Of a stretch of 64,000 nucleotides of DNA, positions 13,912 through 28,390 are shown one piece after another. Position 1 is the first letter of the stretch, and every line of letters begins with the position of its first letter. Where the stretch lies: assembly GCA_018881555.1 (NCBI GenBank), contig JACAXG010000009.1:12299326-12363325 (forward strand). The letters are read 5' to 3'. The notes under the pieces are model-generated. The model was given only the letters and a program-made list of their open reading frames with translations, ran no database searches and was not told where the DNA came from. The position numbers and the translations under genes were made by a program. Source of the DNA: Amblyornis subalaris. Lineage: Eukaryota > Chordata > Aves > Passeriformes > Ptilonorhynchidae.

Positions 13912-13972
13912 TTCAGAGTTTTCATTTGGCTGTGTACTTTTACTCCTTTCAGCAATCTCCTCCAGCTTGTCC
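13912..13972 (-). CDS. Candidate internal coding exon, unknown gene
   Basis: A 61-base open segment on the minus strand is preceded by a good acceptor (pyrimidine-rich tract ending TTTCAAATCAG) and followed by a strong donor, GAA|GTGAGT. With one leading base completing a split codon it reads DKLEEIAERSKSTQPNENSE, a charged, hydrophilic, possibly coiled-coil-leading stretch. Entry phase is one leading base and exit is on a codon boundary. The entry phase fits the exit phase of the candidate exon at 31793-31921, which would give TGN-R-DKLEE across the junction. I recognise no family. A chance open segment with splice-like ends remains possible at this length. Confidence 0.35.
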
Positions 13973-16327
13973 CTGATTTGAAAGCAAATGCAGGGGAAAA
14001 GGAGACTGTAAAACATGGGAGAGACAAAATGAGACCTTGGAATGAAAAATAGCTGCAAAAAGCTTTTCTTTTCTCTTTTTTTTTTTTTTAAATCCAACTG
14101 CATTGCTATTTCCTAAGAGTTTCAGGAGAAAATAGCATAGCTCAGTAATGCAATACACTGTAACGTTAGGTGCCCAAGCACATAATCCAACATTGCTGCA
14201 TGTATGGATATCCTCCTAGAAGGTGTTGGCTATTTTGCATTCCAAGTTACTTTTAAGATTTGTTTTCTCTGTTCTCCTATACATCAGCTCTTCAGTTAGT
14301 TTCACCTTCATGTTGTTATCTGTTTTGACATAAGTTCATGGCAATCCTTATTTATTCCTTACTTCAATGCTCTGTATCCATTCGCCCCTGTTGAGGGCAT
14401 CCTCATGAACCCTCAACAGCAGCAGGGGTAAAACAGGAAGTGAACCACACAGAAACATAGTCTAGGAGCAGGTCATCCTCTGGACAATCTCTGCTTCTCA
14501 CTCCCATCTTGGCAGCTCCCAATATGTTCCCACAAGCAAGACCTTGTACTGAAACACATTAAAAATTATATTTTACTTCTTTCTTCACTCAGTTTTAGGA
14601 ATATCCTTTCTCAAACCAACCGAAAGTTGATGGATTTGATTCAGGAATTCAAACTCTTCCAGTTAATACAAATACATTTCTGCCCCTTTTTTTTTAGCAA
14701 TTGTAGCCAATGGCTTTGGGGAATACCTGCAAGTAAGGTCTGGAAACCACAAGTAACAACTTCCATCCCTTTGGGTATTTCCTGATTTTTCATAGCTGTT
14801 CCCACCTGTCATCAGTTTGAGAGATCAATATTGTTACTGCATGTGTTATAATGTCTGAACATTTATACTTGGCTAGAGAGACTCCCTTTATATATTGCCC
14901 TAAAGATAAAATATCAGGTATTAGAATTTTTTCCTAGCTTAATGAGATATACATCTCTTTCGTGTATTAAATGCAGTAATATCATGATAAATACCCACAT
15001 TTATATGGATATTTATATATGGATAAACCATGTGCCTGGTTTAATCCTTAATGAACCATCACATACAAACTTACTAAGGTTTTTTAATAAGTACCGCATT
15101 CATTCTCAGTTTAGCACATTTTAAATACCAATCAATGGTGAGCTATATCCTAAATAAATGACATATTCTATATTTCTCATGCTGCTACTTCATGGGACTT
15201 CATTTTTCTTGCTGTACTTTTTGATATATCTTCTAATGTCACTACCTCCTCTGCTATATCTGGAATCCCCTCATCTTTGCTACACTATGCTAAATACTGT
15301 TTATAATTGTGTAAAAATACACAATTAAACTTTTTAGTAATTATGAAATATACATCACTTTTAAGAACTGCATTTTTTTTCTCCAGAGGATCTGATATTT
15401 CCACCAAAGTGAAACCTGGGACCAGACAATCCCATGTTATGATAGTATGATAGGGGAAAAAGCATGTTTTCTCAAGTGGGTTGGATGCCTCCGGACATCA
15501 GTGTCTTTTGGATAGGTCTAAACATAGTGAATGCAAAGAAAAATTTCTGTGTAACAGAAAGAAGATGCCTCCTCAAATACAGCTATTGTCCTATCAATTT
15601 TAAGGTCAGGTGAGGATTCAGAGTAATCTAAACCATTCAAACAACAAATTTCTACCTATAACTTGGCCTAAAAAGAGATCAGTGAGATTTGCAGATATGA
15701 CAGGGATGAGGTGGCAATCTCACCAGCAGAATTTCTGGTGTGCATGACTGCAGTTTCAACATCTATTACTGATAAATAATTCCATTTTCCCTCCCTCTGC
15801 CTCCATTCAAACTTACACAGTTCATGTGTGTGGAATATGACATGGCAGAACATGCTGCTGCTGACAAATAGCTCCTCAGGAGAATTGTCTGAAGCACAGG
15901 TTGCACAGATGATGAATAGCAACTGTCATTGTTTTGGAGTTATTCAGTTTCCCATTTACATGGAGTAGAACCACAACTGAGAATCTTAATTCACATGGTT
16001 CAAGACTTATCCCTGCTCAGCAACAACTCTTCAGCAAGCCCCCGGTGACACCTCTGTCACACCTATGACAGCAGTGCCTGGGCAGCCCCACTCCCACTGC
16101 ACAGAAAAGACCTGGGAGTTCTGATATCCTGGGGTGACAAGGGGTTCCCAGCTGCCTGGAATGAAGCTGGAACTCAAACCACCGCATCAAAACAAAGATC
16201 GTAACAGCCCCAGCACACCAAAACTGTCCAGAGATTACAAACCTTCTAACTGTGCTGTCTCTTACCGGCCATCAGGAATGAGTTAGGTTTTCAGGAAGTT
16301 CTGCTTTGTATTAATCAGAGATTTGTC

Positions 16328-16434
16328 AAAACAAAACCAAAACCAAAACAAAACCAAGGAAACAAAGAAACCACAAAAAACAAACCATCGAAATAAAACC
16401 CCAAAAGAAACCAAAAAATAAAAAACCACCAAAC
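16328..16434. repeat. A-rich tract with CAAAA and CCAAAA units
   Basis: About 107 bases are almost entirely A and C, built from degenerate CAAAACC, CCAAAA and AAACCCC units. It includes a run CCCCAAAAGAAACCAAAAAA that recurs exactly at 54358-54415. Such tracts may be decayed microsatellites or poly-A tails. Confidence 0.8.
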
Positions 16435-19400
16435 CTCTTCACTCAAAAATGGATGTTTTTGTCAGACAGCAATAATTTCAATGCCACAGGGGATGATGTT
16501 CTCACACCTGAGGATCAGATAAATGATATTACTCACAGAGAGCAAGTGCTTGCAAGGCTTTTGTCTTGCAAATGGAAAAGGTGCTATCACAGACTAAAGC
16601 AGAGGTACTTATTAACATTATTGACTGGCAACACTGAGTGATCTGTTGTTTTTAATGCCAGACTTATCTGTTTTGTATCTATAACCAGGAGAATCTGAAG
16701 GTTAGCAATTTACAGGAACAGTCACATGGAAAGATAGGATAAAACGATGTGATGTGTTTTCATACAAAAATCAAAATTAAAACCAACGAACCAAAAAAAA
16801 ACCAAAAAAACCCACCTCACAATGGAGATTGGTTTTTGTTTTGTTGGGTATTTTAATCTTTAAATGCCAATATTGCATTTTGGCTTGAGGGCTGAATCTT
16901 TCTGTAGGTGCTATTCCAAAAACCAGTGTCCCTGGAGAATTAATAACATATGATCACTAAATCAACTTTTCACAAGTCCCTTGAGTCTCTGTAATTAGCA
17001 TGTTAAGCTGCACTTAAAGGGAATAAAGTATCGTTATACACAGAATAAATTATTTCAAATTACTGAATTATTTGTCTGTACAATTACCCAGATAATTATC
17101 TAAACTTTATTAATAAAAGGTTTCATTAACTACCACTTACTCTGGATAGAACTAACCCATCGAGCGTTCACTCTCAAATACATGCACAATGCAAAATACA
17201 ACACAAACATTATAACCATTTTAAAATAAAACCGAAATTATACGCTGAGCTCAGCACATTTTGAGACTGTATTTTTGTTACATAGGGTGCTTTTCTAAAC
17301 TCAGCTAACTAGAGAGAGACACTGCAACATAAAGCATAAGAAAGGAACTGAAATTTTACCAAAGCATAACCAGCCAAGGTGAATCTTAGGCTTAAGATAC
17401 AGGGTTGCAATTGAGGAAAATTGACCTGTGCCACATTCAAGCAGAATTTCATACCAGCATGCCTATACAGGTTTAAAGTCAGAACCTTTCTTCAGAAAAT
17501 TCAGAGCCTGTCTAAGCTATTTGCATGGTGGTAGACAGTTTTATCCTAATACAAGGATAAGAGAACAAAGTGAGAACTAAAACTGACAACAAGGTGGCAT
17601 TACTGAAAAGACTAACACCAGTGCTTAAGCAAGGTCTTCCTAAGCAGCACTGTTGATCACACACATGCCACTGCTCTGAGGGCAATGAAACCTGAAGGTC
17701 TTGCTCCTTCTCAAGCTGAGACACGTCAGGTGCAAGTATGTGACCCAAAGGGAATGACTTTATCTCTGGAGCCATGGCTTAAACAGTCTTACGCTAAACA
17801 AAACCACTGTATGATCTCATTACTGGTAAGATGTAAAACATTTGGGAATTTTGCTTTCTTTCATTTTAAATCAAGTTAGTAACGACTTTGTCATGGCTAG
17901 AACCTGCTGCACATGCAGGATTCATGCATGCACTTGATATCCTGCTGTGGCTTTGGGTTCAGCCCCATAATGCAGCTGCCACACATCAGCTGAACTCCAG
18001 TAACTGCTGCCAGCCCTCAGCAAATGCAAATTGAAATGACTGAGGTGCAAAGTCATATTTCCTTTAATTTGCAGCAGACTAAAAGCATGTGGATGGACAG
18101 CTATAATGTTGTAAACACCCATTCTGCAGCTACCTCAGCCATAATTCAAGCACATATCTAAAACCTTAACCATTAGGGTACGTGAAGAGACTTACAGTGT
18201 TTTATACACAGACTACCTTGCCATTTATAAGTTGCACAATCACATTTTCCCTCCCACAAATCTCACTTTTGATTATATGGCTTGCCAGGAATTAGGCACA
18301 GAAATACCTTTGTTTTTAGGCTCTGGGAGCCTACCATTCCCTAAATTTCACATCTTACCTCTTTCCTTCTGATACATCCCAACATCAGCTGCAAAACTTG
18401 TAAATGTACTCTAGAGCTGTACCCTAAAGGTACTCTAAACTCTTCAGCTTCTAAAAACACCCCATTCCAGATGTGATACTGGTGATTTTCATACTTTCTT
18501 ACCCAGCTGCTGAGTTATTAGGATGCTGAAGGCTTTGCCTAAAAGCTCTTGAACTCACATCAGATCTGAGTTGGGATATCTGGAGTGGAAATTCCTCGCC
18601 CTTTCCAACTGAAGTTGTTCCACTTCAGGTGAAACTAGCTGTCTTTGTAGCCATGAAGAAGGTTAGGCCCTGAACGCCCTTTCCACCAGGTTTGTTATGC
18701 AGAGTGGGACCTACTATTAATGTGTAACTGAAGACTTCATCAAAATGCATATAGAAAATTGCTTTTCCCTTCTTTTCAGATTTGTGTGTTCCTACATTCC
18801 TAAACAGAAAACCGGGCATCTTTTTGTTCTTTGATTTTGTGGATGTTATTTCACAAGTTTTTAAACGACAAATTCTATCATATGAACATAGATACTATTG
18901 AGGAACTAATGCAGTAATATAGTTCATTAATAGTGTTGGAAAGGTTATATTCAGTGGAGAGATCTTCACCTCAAACTATCACAGCAATGCTGAAAGCTTT
19001 TTTTCTAAGTGGCTTGTGGTTCTGCAGTTTTGGTTTGAATTTTTTTTGGTAATCTGCCTGAAGAAAACCACAGACATGGAAAGTTTCTGCCTGATCAAGG
19101 TATTGAAAATTGAAAGCAACATATTTTAACAAAGCACTGAGCAGCTTTGAATTCAAGAATCACTGCTTCAGATGAATAAAGTTATAACACATATAGACTT
19201 ACACGGTGTCTTTCAACCTTAGATTTAAAACTGCCATATGGTAGAGAAGTATCAGAAACACTGGTTTTGCCTCAGCTAGAAAAATTGTCAAAGTCAGGAC
19301 AGACTTGGCTACCATATAAATTCCAATTCAAAATTTAGCTTCAGAAAAAGATTGGTAATTACTGGGATCCTGCTCCCCCTCTCAGGAAGGGAAGTGTGGC

Positions 19401-22400
19401 AGGTATGAACATCATCTCTAAAGCAGTCATAATGACTGAAAACACGTGGATTTTTAGACATACAAACAGAACTTAATATCTTGCAGACACGTCTGTAAGT
19501 GCCTGGAAACTGAACAGGCAGTCTTCTTCTCACAGTATGGGAAAAGGAAAGAATTACACCTTCATTTTTGTAAGTTTATAACTCCAGCTTTCCCTATTCA
19601 AAAGTATTTCTAGGTCTTGAAAAGCACAAGAGATGGAGATGGATCATAGAAAGTCATGCTTTGCAAGAAAAGTTTTGTTTTATGAATAACAAGCAGTTTG
19701 TACAATCCCAACTGTTCATGAAGCCACCACAGCTCAAAAAGCATGTCTGGATCTCACAGACACCCGTGTAAATATTTTGTTGTATGTTAGGAGTTCCATT
19801 ACTGATGCAGGCACATGGAAGGAATTTTTTGGAATAGAAATTTTACCATGGCAGTGGAATTCTTGTAGCCATGCCCTCAGGCTTGTGTAGCCCCAGACTG
19901 CCGTCTACAGTTGTGAGGGAGGACACACAGATCCCTCTGATGGAAACTGCCAAAGCAATTTGACTCAATTGTACTCACAGCATTAGAAAAGACGCAGGCC
20001 TAAAAGCAGGAGTCACTTAGCATGCCCAAGCATTTCCGCCATTCAAATGCATGAGTCCAAGACACTGAAGGTCTCACTTCACCTATGTGCTTGCTATCTA
20101 GCTCCACCAAACTTGTCTTTGAGAAGCAGCATGGCACAGAACAGCCTGTAAGACTCTAGGTACCCTCATAAGCTGTTTCATTAGAAAGAACTGTGCAGTT
20201 ATGTTGAAAGTAAGATTGTTTTGTCTGACTGTTACTCATTAATGACATTAAGTGCAGTTAGGCAATGCATTTGCTCACTGCTGTCAAGCTGATGATAGCA
20301 ACTGACCTCCAACCTACCTGGTTATCTCTGAACTGTCACCCCAAGTTGCTGCATGACGTTGTCTACTTCCCCCCAGGTCAGCAGAAAGCTGAACATTGTC
20401 ACAGCCTGAACAAAAACACCCACCACTTTGCCCAGCTTCCCGTGCTCCGGGAAACGCTGGTGGTGGAAGGGTTAAGAGCCTCTCTGGCAGCAGACTAGCC
20501 ATGTTCAATCCTTCAGTCTCACTGTTGTGAGGTATATAAAAGTGTTTTTCAAGATTACATATCTCTATACTGTCATTATAAGGAACTGCATTTACACAGT
20601 AGGGAATTTAAGTTGGAAATGTGACACTCCTAGCAAAAATGTGAACTGGAGCAAAAATCACCCAGGGAAGAAGCACCTTAAAACTTTCATTTCAAAGAAT
20701 CTGTGCTAAGCCTGAAGAGAGCAAATAATGAGCAATGAAAGGAGTCTTTGTTGTGCCGTGATTTCAAAGCTCTGCCAAAATGTCAAATAATCCATTTAAT
20801 CAATCAGAAAATTAAAGAATGTGGTAGATTCCCAAGGTAGTTTGACGTTTTAGCTCTGCCAAGTAATTCAGCTACTGTATAAAGCTTATGTCACAATAGC
20901 AATTACTTAATAAGGCGTTTTTGTCTAATCGTGTTGATGTAAAAATACAATTTAGTTCTCAAATTATTTGCAGCTGTGTTCCTACTTGGATCAAGCATGC
21001 AATACTTCAGATGTTTACATTTGTTGCTTCAAGCACTGCTTTAATTCAATTTTTATCACAATATATCCTTCCAAAGTTTCCTATTATCTCAACACAGTAA
21101 GAAATTGATTTCTTAAAATAGGTGTTCATGAGATCGTGTAAGAAAAGGGAGCCACTATCTGTTGTTTCACATAAAAGACTCATTACATGCTTCAAATACC
21201 ACTAGCAAAACTCCTATGATTTCAAATATGGATTCTTTATGATGTTTACATTTCAAATTTGGTTATTTATTTCAGGACAAATTTTAACAATCTCGGGAAT
21301 CTTGGATTATCATTAATTAAATTCTGGAAATGTGAAACAGGTCTACACTGAACATGTTTTTATATTATAGGCTATTTATTTTCTATTTCTCTCAAAGGAC
21401 AAATTTGACAGACTGGTTACAAATGTAGATTTTTGCTTCTAATGAGCCAAATAAAATTAAAGATCCATTTTGTTAATGTGAAATTAAATACAAATGTTTT
21501 ATAAAAGTAAAAAGTTCAATGAGCACATAGAATGTATTTAGTTTAGAAAACTTGAGTATAGTACTCCTCAATAAAAACAAAGTTCAGCTTAAATTTAATG
21601 TCTTAATTTTAAATCTAACTATTTATTATCTACACATTTGCATATTCCAGGAATTTCTTATGAACTCTACCTTGTGTCAGTGGCAAGAGACACATCCTAT
21701 GGCTACCTGTAACTATATGGACAATATCTGTTTTTCTTTTTTATCTTTTAAAATTTGAAACGCCGACATGAAAGAATCATAAACTCTGCCAAATTTATAC
21801 CTACACCTCAGTTTTTAAAGGAAAAAAAAGCATTCAGCACAGCAAACAAAGCCTGACCTGCGCTCATGACAGCAGGTGGTGAGTGTCTTTGTGATCCTGG
21901 AGCCTATTAGTATGATCTCCTTCAGTGGCCGGATGAATAGGGACCTTCCTTTCAGAAGCCACAGTGAGTTTCACAAAGGCTTCTCTGCAGAGGAGAGCTG
22001 GAATGAATCCAGTCATGCAGCATTCACTAACCCCCTAATCCTTTCTTTGGCTCCCCATCTCCACTGCCTACCTACCTCTCCCTGTTCCCCTACATCTTGT
22101 TTCCTGGTCTGGTCTTATTGCCTATGGAAAAAGATTACAATGAAGATAGCAAAAATGTCCCACAGAAATGTACTAAAATGGACTGTAAGTGGGGGGCTCC
22201 TCAGCATGAACAGACTTGCACTCACAGAAAATTCTGCAGAAAATGCAAGAACTTTAGCCAGAGATTAAGCACCAAATTTGCATCACCTCTGAGTACTGTT
22301 AGTCTCCAGATTTTATCAGACCAGGGCATCTCCTCACACCAACTCTTACAATGTTCTTCAGATGCACAAGTGCTTCCAAGGCTGAAGTACCAAGGAGGCA

Positions 22401-25400
22401 CCCTTGCCATTGTGTTTTCTTGTGGGGGTAGGAGAAACTAACATAAATACTAGGAAGCATAAGTGAAATAACAATAAAAAACCTTTTTGTCCCAAATAGG
22501 GAAAAATCTTTTTTTTTTCTGTAATGATTCTTGGAATTTCCCTACTTGCCAAGGTTCTAAAAGTAATCAAGTTAACTCATTCAAAATGACATATAGGATT
22601 GACCAAATCTATTGAAAACTTAGATCCAGCCAAAGTTTTGATTTCAAAGCCGAAAAAAAAAATCCTCTCAAAACATTCATCTGCCCAAGCAAATAATTAG
22701 GAACAAGGACTTTGAGTTCTACCCAGAAATGTGGGTAANAAAATAATGAGGCAAGTTTGTAAGGATACATAATATCTTTGAGTAAATCAGATTGAGCTGG
22801 AAAAACCTGGGCACAATTCTGGTCACAGGTATTTTTTTTCATGGAAAGAAAGTGCTAGTTTTATTTTAGCAGTAATTGTTGAAGAGTAGAAAACCAGAAA
22901 CCAACTCATGTAATGTTTACCAGATAGTCAAGTTTTGGGTGATAGCTTGTAATTAAAAAGCATGTATGGGAGAGAAATGAAAAATAACAAATCATGTATG
23001 ACACTTCTTTAAGAAATCAAGAAAAACTAAGACAATTAGAAGAGGCAATAATTTAAAGGGCAGTAAAGCAGCAGGTTGAGAAGGCAACTTTCAAACTAAT
23101 CCTAGGAATTCAAATAACACAGAAAAATCTGATCAGAAAAGTAATTTTCCCCTCTCTCTCTCTCTGCATAAATCTTTCCACCCCCTAACTCCACAAAATG
23201 ACACAGCTCCTCCAACTTTTTGTCTCATACTGCCATACCTGATTTTTTCAAAACACAGTATGGGGTTCATGGGGATGAACAGTGAACTGATGCTGACATC
23301 AGGAAGACAATGATAGTGCTGGGAGAATAGGTAAATTCCAGTGTCCAAAAATAGCCCTTCCAATTTTATATTTATACAGCAATTGCAAACATCTCTTCTC
23401 CGTCCAGTTGCACAGCTCTCCCAACAATTAACAAAGCCTTTCTTACATCCAGATCAAATTGCTGTAATTTATTCTCCCTGATGCCGCCCTTGAAGACTGC
23501 TTTAAAGCACTAGCTCCAGCAGAAAACAACTGCCCTTAATTTATATTCCAGGCCATGGAAAACACATTACACTTGCTTTCAGAGACTTGCCCCTTTTACA
23601 GGTGACAATCAAGCTGTTTGCATTATCCTAGAAAGACTTAGGAAATCCTGCTTGGATCTGAGATTACCAAGATGCTGCTTTTCCTGAAAGCCTGTGTGTA
23701 TGCTACCTCAGACTGTATTTTGAATGCATAAGTAGAACATAGTCTTGCTCTTGACTAAGGCTGTTAATAAATTAAGAACACATGCAATATGGACATTTAC
23801 AACATATTAAACAAAGTGGTAACTTTAACATTTCATCTTTGTGACAAGACCTTGCTTTTTTCTGACAAGTGACTACATTTTAAACATACATACTTTTTAC
23901 TCAATTTGACACTGACAAGAAAAATACTCTCTTTGCCATCATGGCAAGGTGTCACTTAAAACCTGATTGTCAAGTTCTTACAATGCATAATTCAAAGAGG
24001 TATATCTGAAGTCATGTTTCAGGATTTATAAGAAAACATTTTTCTTGCTCAGAAAAAAAAAACCAAAACCAGATCAATTCCACCTTGGAGGCAAAGGGAA
24101 AGGAAAATAATTAGGATATAAATAATAAATTTTTTTCAGGAAAGAATAGACTAAAGAAGTTATCTGCAACATCTCTGGATGAACTACTACTAGAAAGAAT
24201 AAACAAAGCAACACTCTCTCCTCCGCTAACACCTTAAGGTGTGACCACTCCAGAACAGGTCATTGCTCATCAACTTCAGGATTGAACACTCATAGGCACT
24301 TGGAGTTGTTTCTGAAGTAGTTAGTGGAGTTAGATCTGCAAACATGCCATGAAGAGAGTTATCAAAGCACATTTAGGCCATTCTAGTGCCTAGTTTCCAA
24401 GGATGAATTCACCTCTGGTGTTATTTCAGAGTGCTGTAGCTTTTGACTCTTGAAATAATTTGGAGACAAAATACAGTACTAAAAATATACTCTACAGGTA
24501 AGATTGTAGACTACTTTTCAAAGTATAGTCTACAGTAAACATGAATTGCATTTATCAACAGAATAATTTAACTGCAATTCATCATTAAACTGATGGAAAC
24601 AGAAAAGAAAGAGTACAGGAGCCCATGTTTAAAGGACTTTGTCTCAGGTCTCTGAAAAGTTATCACCAAAGTATGTATTGAAAACATGAAGACAATTCTT
24701 AGCTTAGCCAAATACAAAGTCGAAAAATAAATGCAGTTTATTCTCTTGGCTGTACACCCTGGATAGTCTTGGAAACTACTTTTTTAATACATAAGGAAGA
24801 AAACACTTTTTATTTTAATAGGAGTCTGAAGGTAATCTGTTTTATAAGTCTCTATAAGACTTTTTTTCTCATGGTACCATTGGACCAAACTTGTGTCTAC
24901 CCTCTTTTCAAGCCCAAGTAAGACTGAAATAATTGCCACACAACATCTGTGAATTTAATCATGCTTAAATTCTCTACATGCTATTTGATTTAAAGAAGAA
25001 GTTAAAATTTATAATTACACGGGAAATATACATCCCGCCTAATTATTGCTCGGCCTTTTCACCAGAAGATGACCTTAGTTGCAACAAAGTATTTTTAGCA
25101 GAGAAAAAATTCACACCTAAGAGAAATAACAAAGGAGTCAAAGTACCAAAAAATCAATAATGTTTTATTAACATATGCTTCAGAGAAATTATACAACAGA
25201 AAAAGTGTAAATAGTTGCATCGGAATAAATAACACCCCCCAAAACATTCCCAAAGGAAATTGGTACACAAAAGCAAAGAAGACGGAGTAGTAAGGCAATA
25301 TGTGGAATAGCAGCACTGTAAGGAATTTGTCAGAAATTGTTTTCTGATCCCACCACTGTCAGCCTTCATCTCAGTTTCAGAGAGAGAAAAGAACATGCAC

Positions 25401-27376
25401 TTTCAGAAAGACGTGCAAGCAGAGAGAAGAATTATTTTTTAATCCCTGGATCATTTCTCAGATTTGCTCTTTAATATGGAAATGAAGAACCTGGACCAGT
25501 TGCTAACAGGGTAGACCTTGCTTTGTTTCTTTCTTAATTTCCAAGCTTCCAAGAAGTTCATTGGCTTTTCTTTGTATTCATTTTGGCATGTGTTTATTAG
25601 CTATATTAAATTCTTAGTTAAGGGTTTCATATACAGTGTTATCTTTGGCAGAAAATGAAAGATGTATGAACAATTTAAATGATGAACACTGATGTAAAGA
25701 TGGATTGTCTCATTACAAACTGATTTCCTCTCATCAAACTGCATGGGTGAAGGATGAAGAAACAAAATGCAAAACCATGGTAGTCAAAGTGGTGACACAC
25801 TAAACCATCTTCCAATCATTCTCAACAACTCTACAGCTACAGCATGCTATCCTGATGGCCCCATCTGAGTTGATGATTTTTCACAATGTATTTCATGGCT
25901 TCCATCCCTACATGAGACTTTATTACTATCACATAGGAATAAAAAGCCATAAAACACTAGAGTGAATTTATCTTGATCAGATGCAATACTTATTTTCTTC
26001 ACATGATTTCACCACCATTCCAAAACTAACCAATGATTTCATGCTACATTACTGAACATTTTAAACTACATTTCNATGACAAGAAAGACACTGAAATGGT
26101 TACATCACAGATTAACAGAGCTTTAGCCTTTAAACACATTCCTACCTATGAGACTCCAGAAACAATCACAAGACACAACCATTTAATTCACTGATAAAAG
26201 ACAGGACACCACAGAAAAATATCACTTCCACATACATCTTTCAAGACATAAGGAAAGACAAGAGACACAAAAGAAACTGGTATAGATAAACGCTATGAAA
26301 GCACCACTACCAGCATCTTTTTTAGAAACTATTTTCCTTAGTAGCTTCCTGGCATGCATTATAAAAAAATCAGACTCCAACACTAAAACATCTTTAAGAC
26401 AGCTGAGCTTAATCGCAGAAACAAAAGAAGATTCCCTGCTTATAGCACTGAAACAGCTACTGTCACAGAGCCGCTATCAAATATGACCCGCTCGTCCCTA
26501 GGACTTTTACCTTCTTGGCTATGATAAATTTACCATAGGTCCAAAGTCCATATTTCTCCTGATGAAAGACCAAATGAGACAAATTATAAAATACCCTTAT
26601 TTTCTAAGCCAGACTGTAATACTGAGGTCCTGGTCTGAACACAGTTATTTATTAGTGTAATTACTATTCATCTTCTTATTACTACTAATTGGCCAAGTAG
26701 AAACACAAGTCTCTAGGGTCATTGAAAAGTCAATACAATAATTTAACTGCCATTTGAAAATAATTTTGCTTGTACACTTGCAAGCAAACTAGGCTGCATC
26801 AGAAATGTCTCAAGCTAAAAGTCTATGCTTTACCAAAAATATTTTACATTTTCCCAGCCATGTAAACCCACTGGCATGAGACCAATATTAATTCTGATCT
26901 AGTGTTGACACTAGAACTAAAAATTAGCTCAGGTTTGATTTATATACTGCTATCCTTTCTTGCCTACCAAATCCTAATTCTTGCATAACATAATGTTGAT
27001 AGCATAGAAAAGAGTGAGAAATCATTAAATGAAAGGAAGTGCATAAATAAATTCAATTATCATGCATAAAACATGCAAATGACTTAAAGACTGCATATGA
27101 AACTCTACTTTATATTCATTAATCTCAGGTTCCACTTTTGAGGGAGTAAGAGACACTAATCGGATCCAGATTAATGCACTCCCAAACCTTCCAATTTGTT
27201 TTTAGGTGAGGGTTAAAATAGATGTATTAAAATAAACACAGCTGCTTACCTCCCCCAACCCTGTTTCCTTTGTGGTAGAAGGTGAAAACTAAAGAGTGTA
27301 TCACAGACTTGAGAATCTGGGCTTTTCCTGAGCTCCTCAGGTCTGCCACTTACTCACTGTCACTCCTTTTTATTTT

Positions 27377-27396
27377 TTGTTTGTTTGTTTGTTTTA
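27377..27396. repeat. (TTTG)n microsatellite
   Basis: A short run of about five TTTG units lies within a T-rich stretch, upstream of the promoter-like segment at 27.77 kb. It is a simple repeat with no evident role. Confidence 0.85.
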
Positions 27397-27771
27397 AGGA
27401 AGACAACTTTGTGCTGTAAACTAGTCCAAAACCAAGCTAGTGACTTGACATGGAGAGCAGGGTGGGAAGCGTTTGGGCTTGCCTAAATCCTCCCCTCTTC
27501 TTCTCTCTTCTCTACCCTGAATGATGATGCAGATGGACCATTTCAAACCACATGCAGTCACTTCTTAAAGGGGCTTGGTCCAAAGCTGGCACATTGCTGC
27601 TGTGCAGCTTCATTGGGTGGGAAACAGGGATTCACAAGGGGACTTATGCAGTCTGGCTTTGCTCACCCAGCCAGTAGAAACACAATACAGCATAGGGCAA
27701 ACATCAACCTGCCACCTGCTCAGGGTTTCGCTGCCCTGGGATTCCACCCCAGCCTTTGCCCAATTATCTGG

Positions 27772-27783
27772 CTATAAAAATAG
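27772..27783 (+). promoter_or_regulatory. Candidate TATA box (CTATAAAAATAG)
   Basis: The sequence CTATAAAAATAG lies about 15 bases downstream of a CCAAT-like GCCCAATTATC and about 136 bases upstream of an ATG with good context that runs into a strong donor. The interval from about 27800 to 27918 is G+C-rich, with CCTCCCC/CCTTCCC tracts like a 5' untranslated region. The A/T core also resembles a MEF2 site of the type found in some muscle promoters, but one base is off the consensus. I infer a tissue-restricted TATA promoter; nothing in the sequence proves transcription. Confidence 0.35.
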
Positions 27784-27918
27784 CAGCCCCCCTGGCCTCC
27801 CCTTCCCTCTCCTTCTGGAGCTGAGTGCTGGTCCCTGCCACTTGCCCTTGCCTAGGGAGCACCCAGGGACAAGCCACTGAGGACAAGACCGGTACCCACA
27901 ACAGCGAACAAAGAGGAA

Positions 27919-27955
27919 ATGGAATTCCTGGGGCTGATCCTGCCCATGGAGAAAG
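27919..27955 (+). CDS. Candidate first coding exon, unknown gene
   Basis: An ATG in strong context (GAGGAAATGG) opens MEFLGLILPMEK and reaches the donor AAAG|GTAAG after 37 bases, leaving one base of the next codon. It sits about 115 bases downstream of the likely start site implied by the TATA-like CTATAAAAATAG at 27772. The combination of CCAAT-like motif, TATA box, spacing, start context and donor is better than I would expect by chance in this gene-poor DNA. I recognise no known protein beginning this way and found no second exon on the plus strand with confidence. If real, it lies just past the last dynein exon and is transcribed in the opposite direction. Confidence 0.25.
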
Positions 27956-28390
27956 GTAAGCACATGGAAGAAAAATGCCCAGAAAGAAAAAAGAATGGCA
28001 GGTCCCATTCCCATCCACTGGGAGAGGAAGGTTAAATAAAGCAAACAAAAAAGGTCACCAAACTAATTTCATACTGAAACCAATGAATTTAGATTAGAGG
28101 CCCAAAGGGGAAAGGTTAGGATGTTATCAGTGACATAATTTCTCTTTCCTTTTGTTAAAATGATTGGATATTAAACCCCTCCAACACAATGGGACACACC
28201 TTCTGCAGGGTAGAGGGAAGCATTCAAAATCTTACATTTCTCTCATTATTTTTTACATTTTATCCTCCTGAACTACAGACATTACACCATGAAAGCACAA
28301 AAACACACACATGTAGACTCAAACATATATTCACACATATGGTTTCAGACACAGACCAACTTCTGCTGACAGTCTGACTCAAGAGAGCTT

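Larger units (their letters stand above)
13973..27750. other. Gene-poor stretch with simple repeats and possible conserved non-coding DNA
   Basis: No exon with a recognisable product was found. About 16900-17230 and 20720-21500 are repeat-free, rich in homeobox-like TAATTA and ATTA words, and look like conserved non-coding sequence by composition alone. Open frames at 17512-17775 (minus), 21876-22268 and 22097-22441 (plus) have no splice support or family match. No AAA+ motor exon of the dynein gene, such as one with a GPAGTGKT P-loop, is visible on the minus strand here. Confidence 0.5.

Noticed and set aside
20342..20412. Minus-strand segment reading TWGEVDNVMQQLGVTVQR with splice-like ends
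   Set aside because: A stop lies just before the would-be donor, the acceptor is poor and no family fits.
21876..22441. Two overlapping plus-strand frames of 130 and 114 codons
   Set aside because: No family match, no consistent splice sites, and two unrelated frames open over the same DNA, as expected by chance in a slightly G+C-richer patch.
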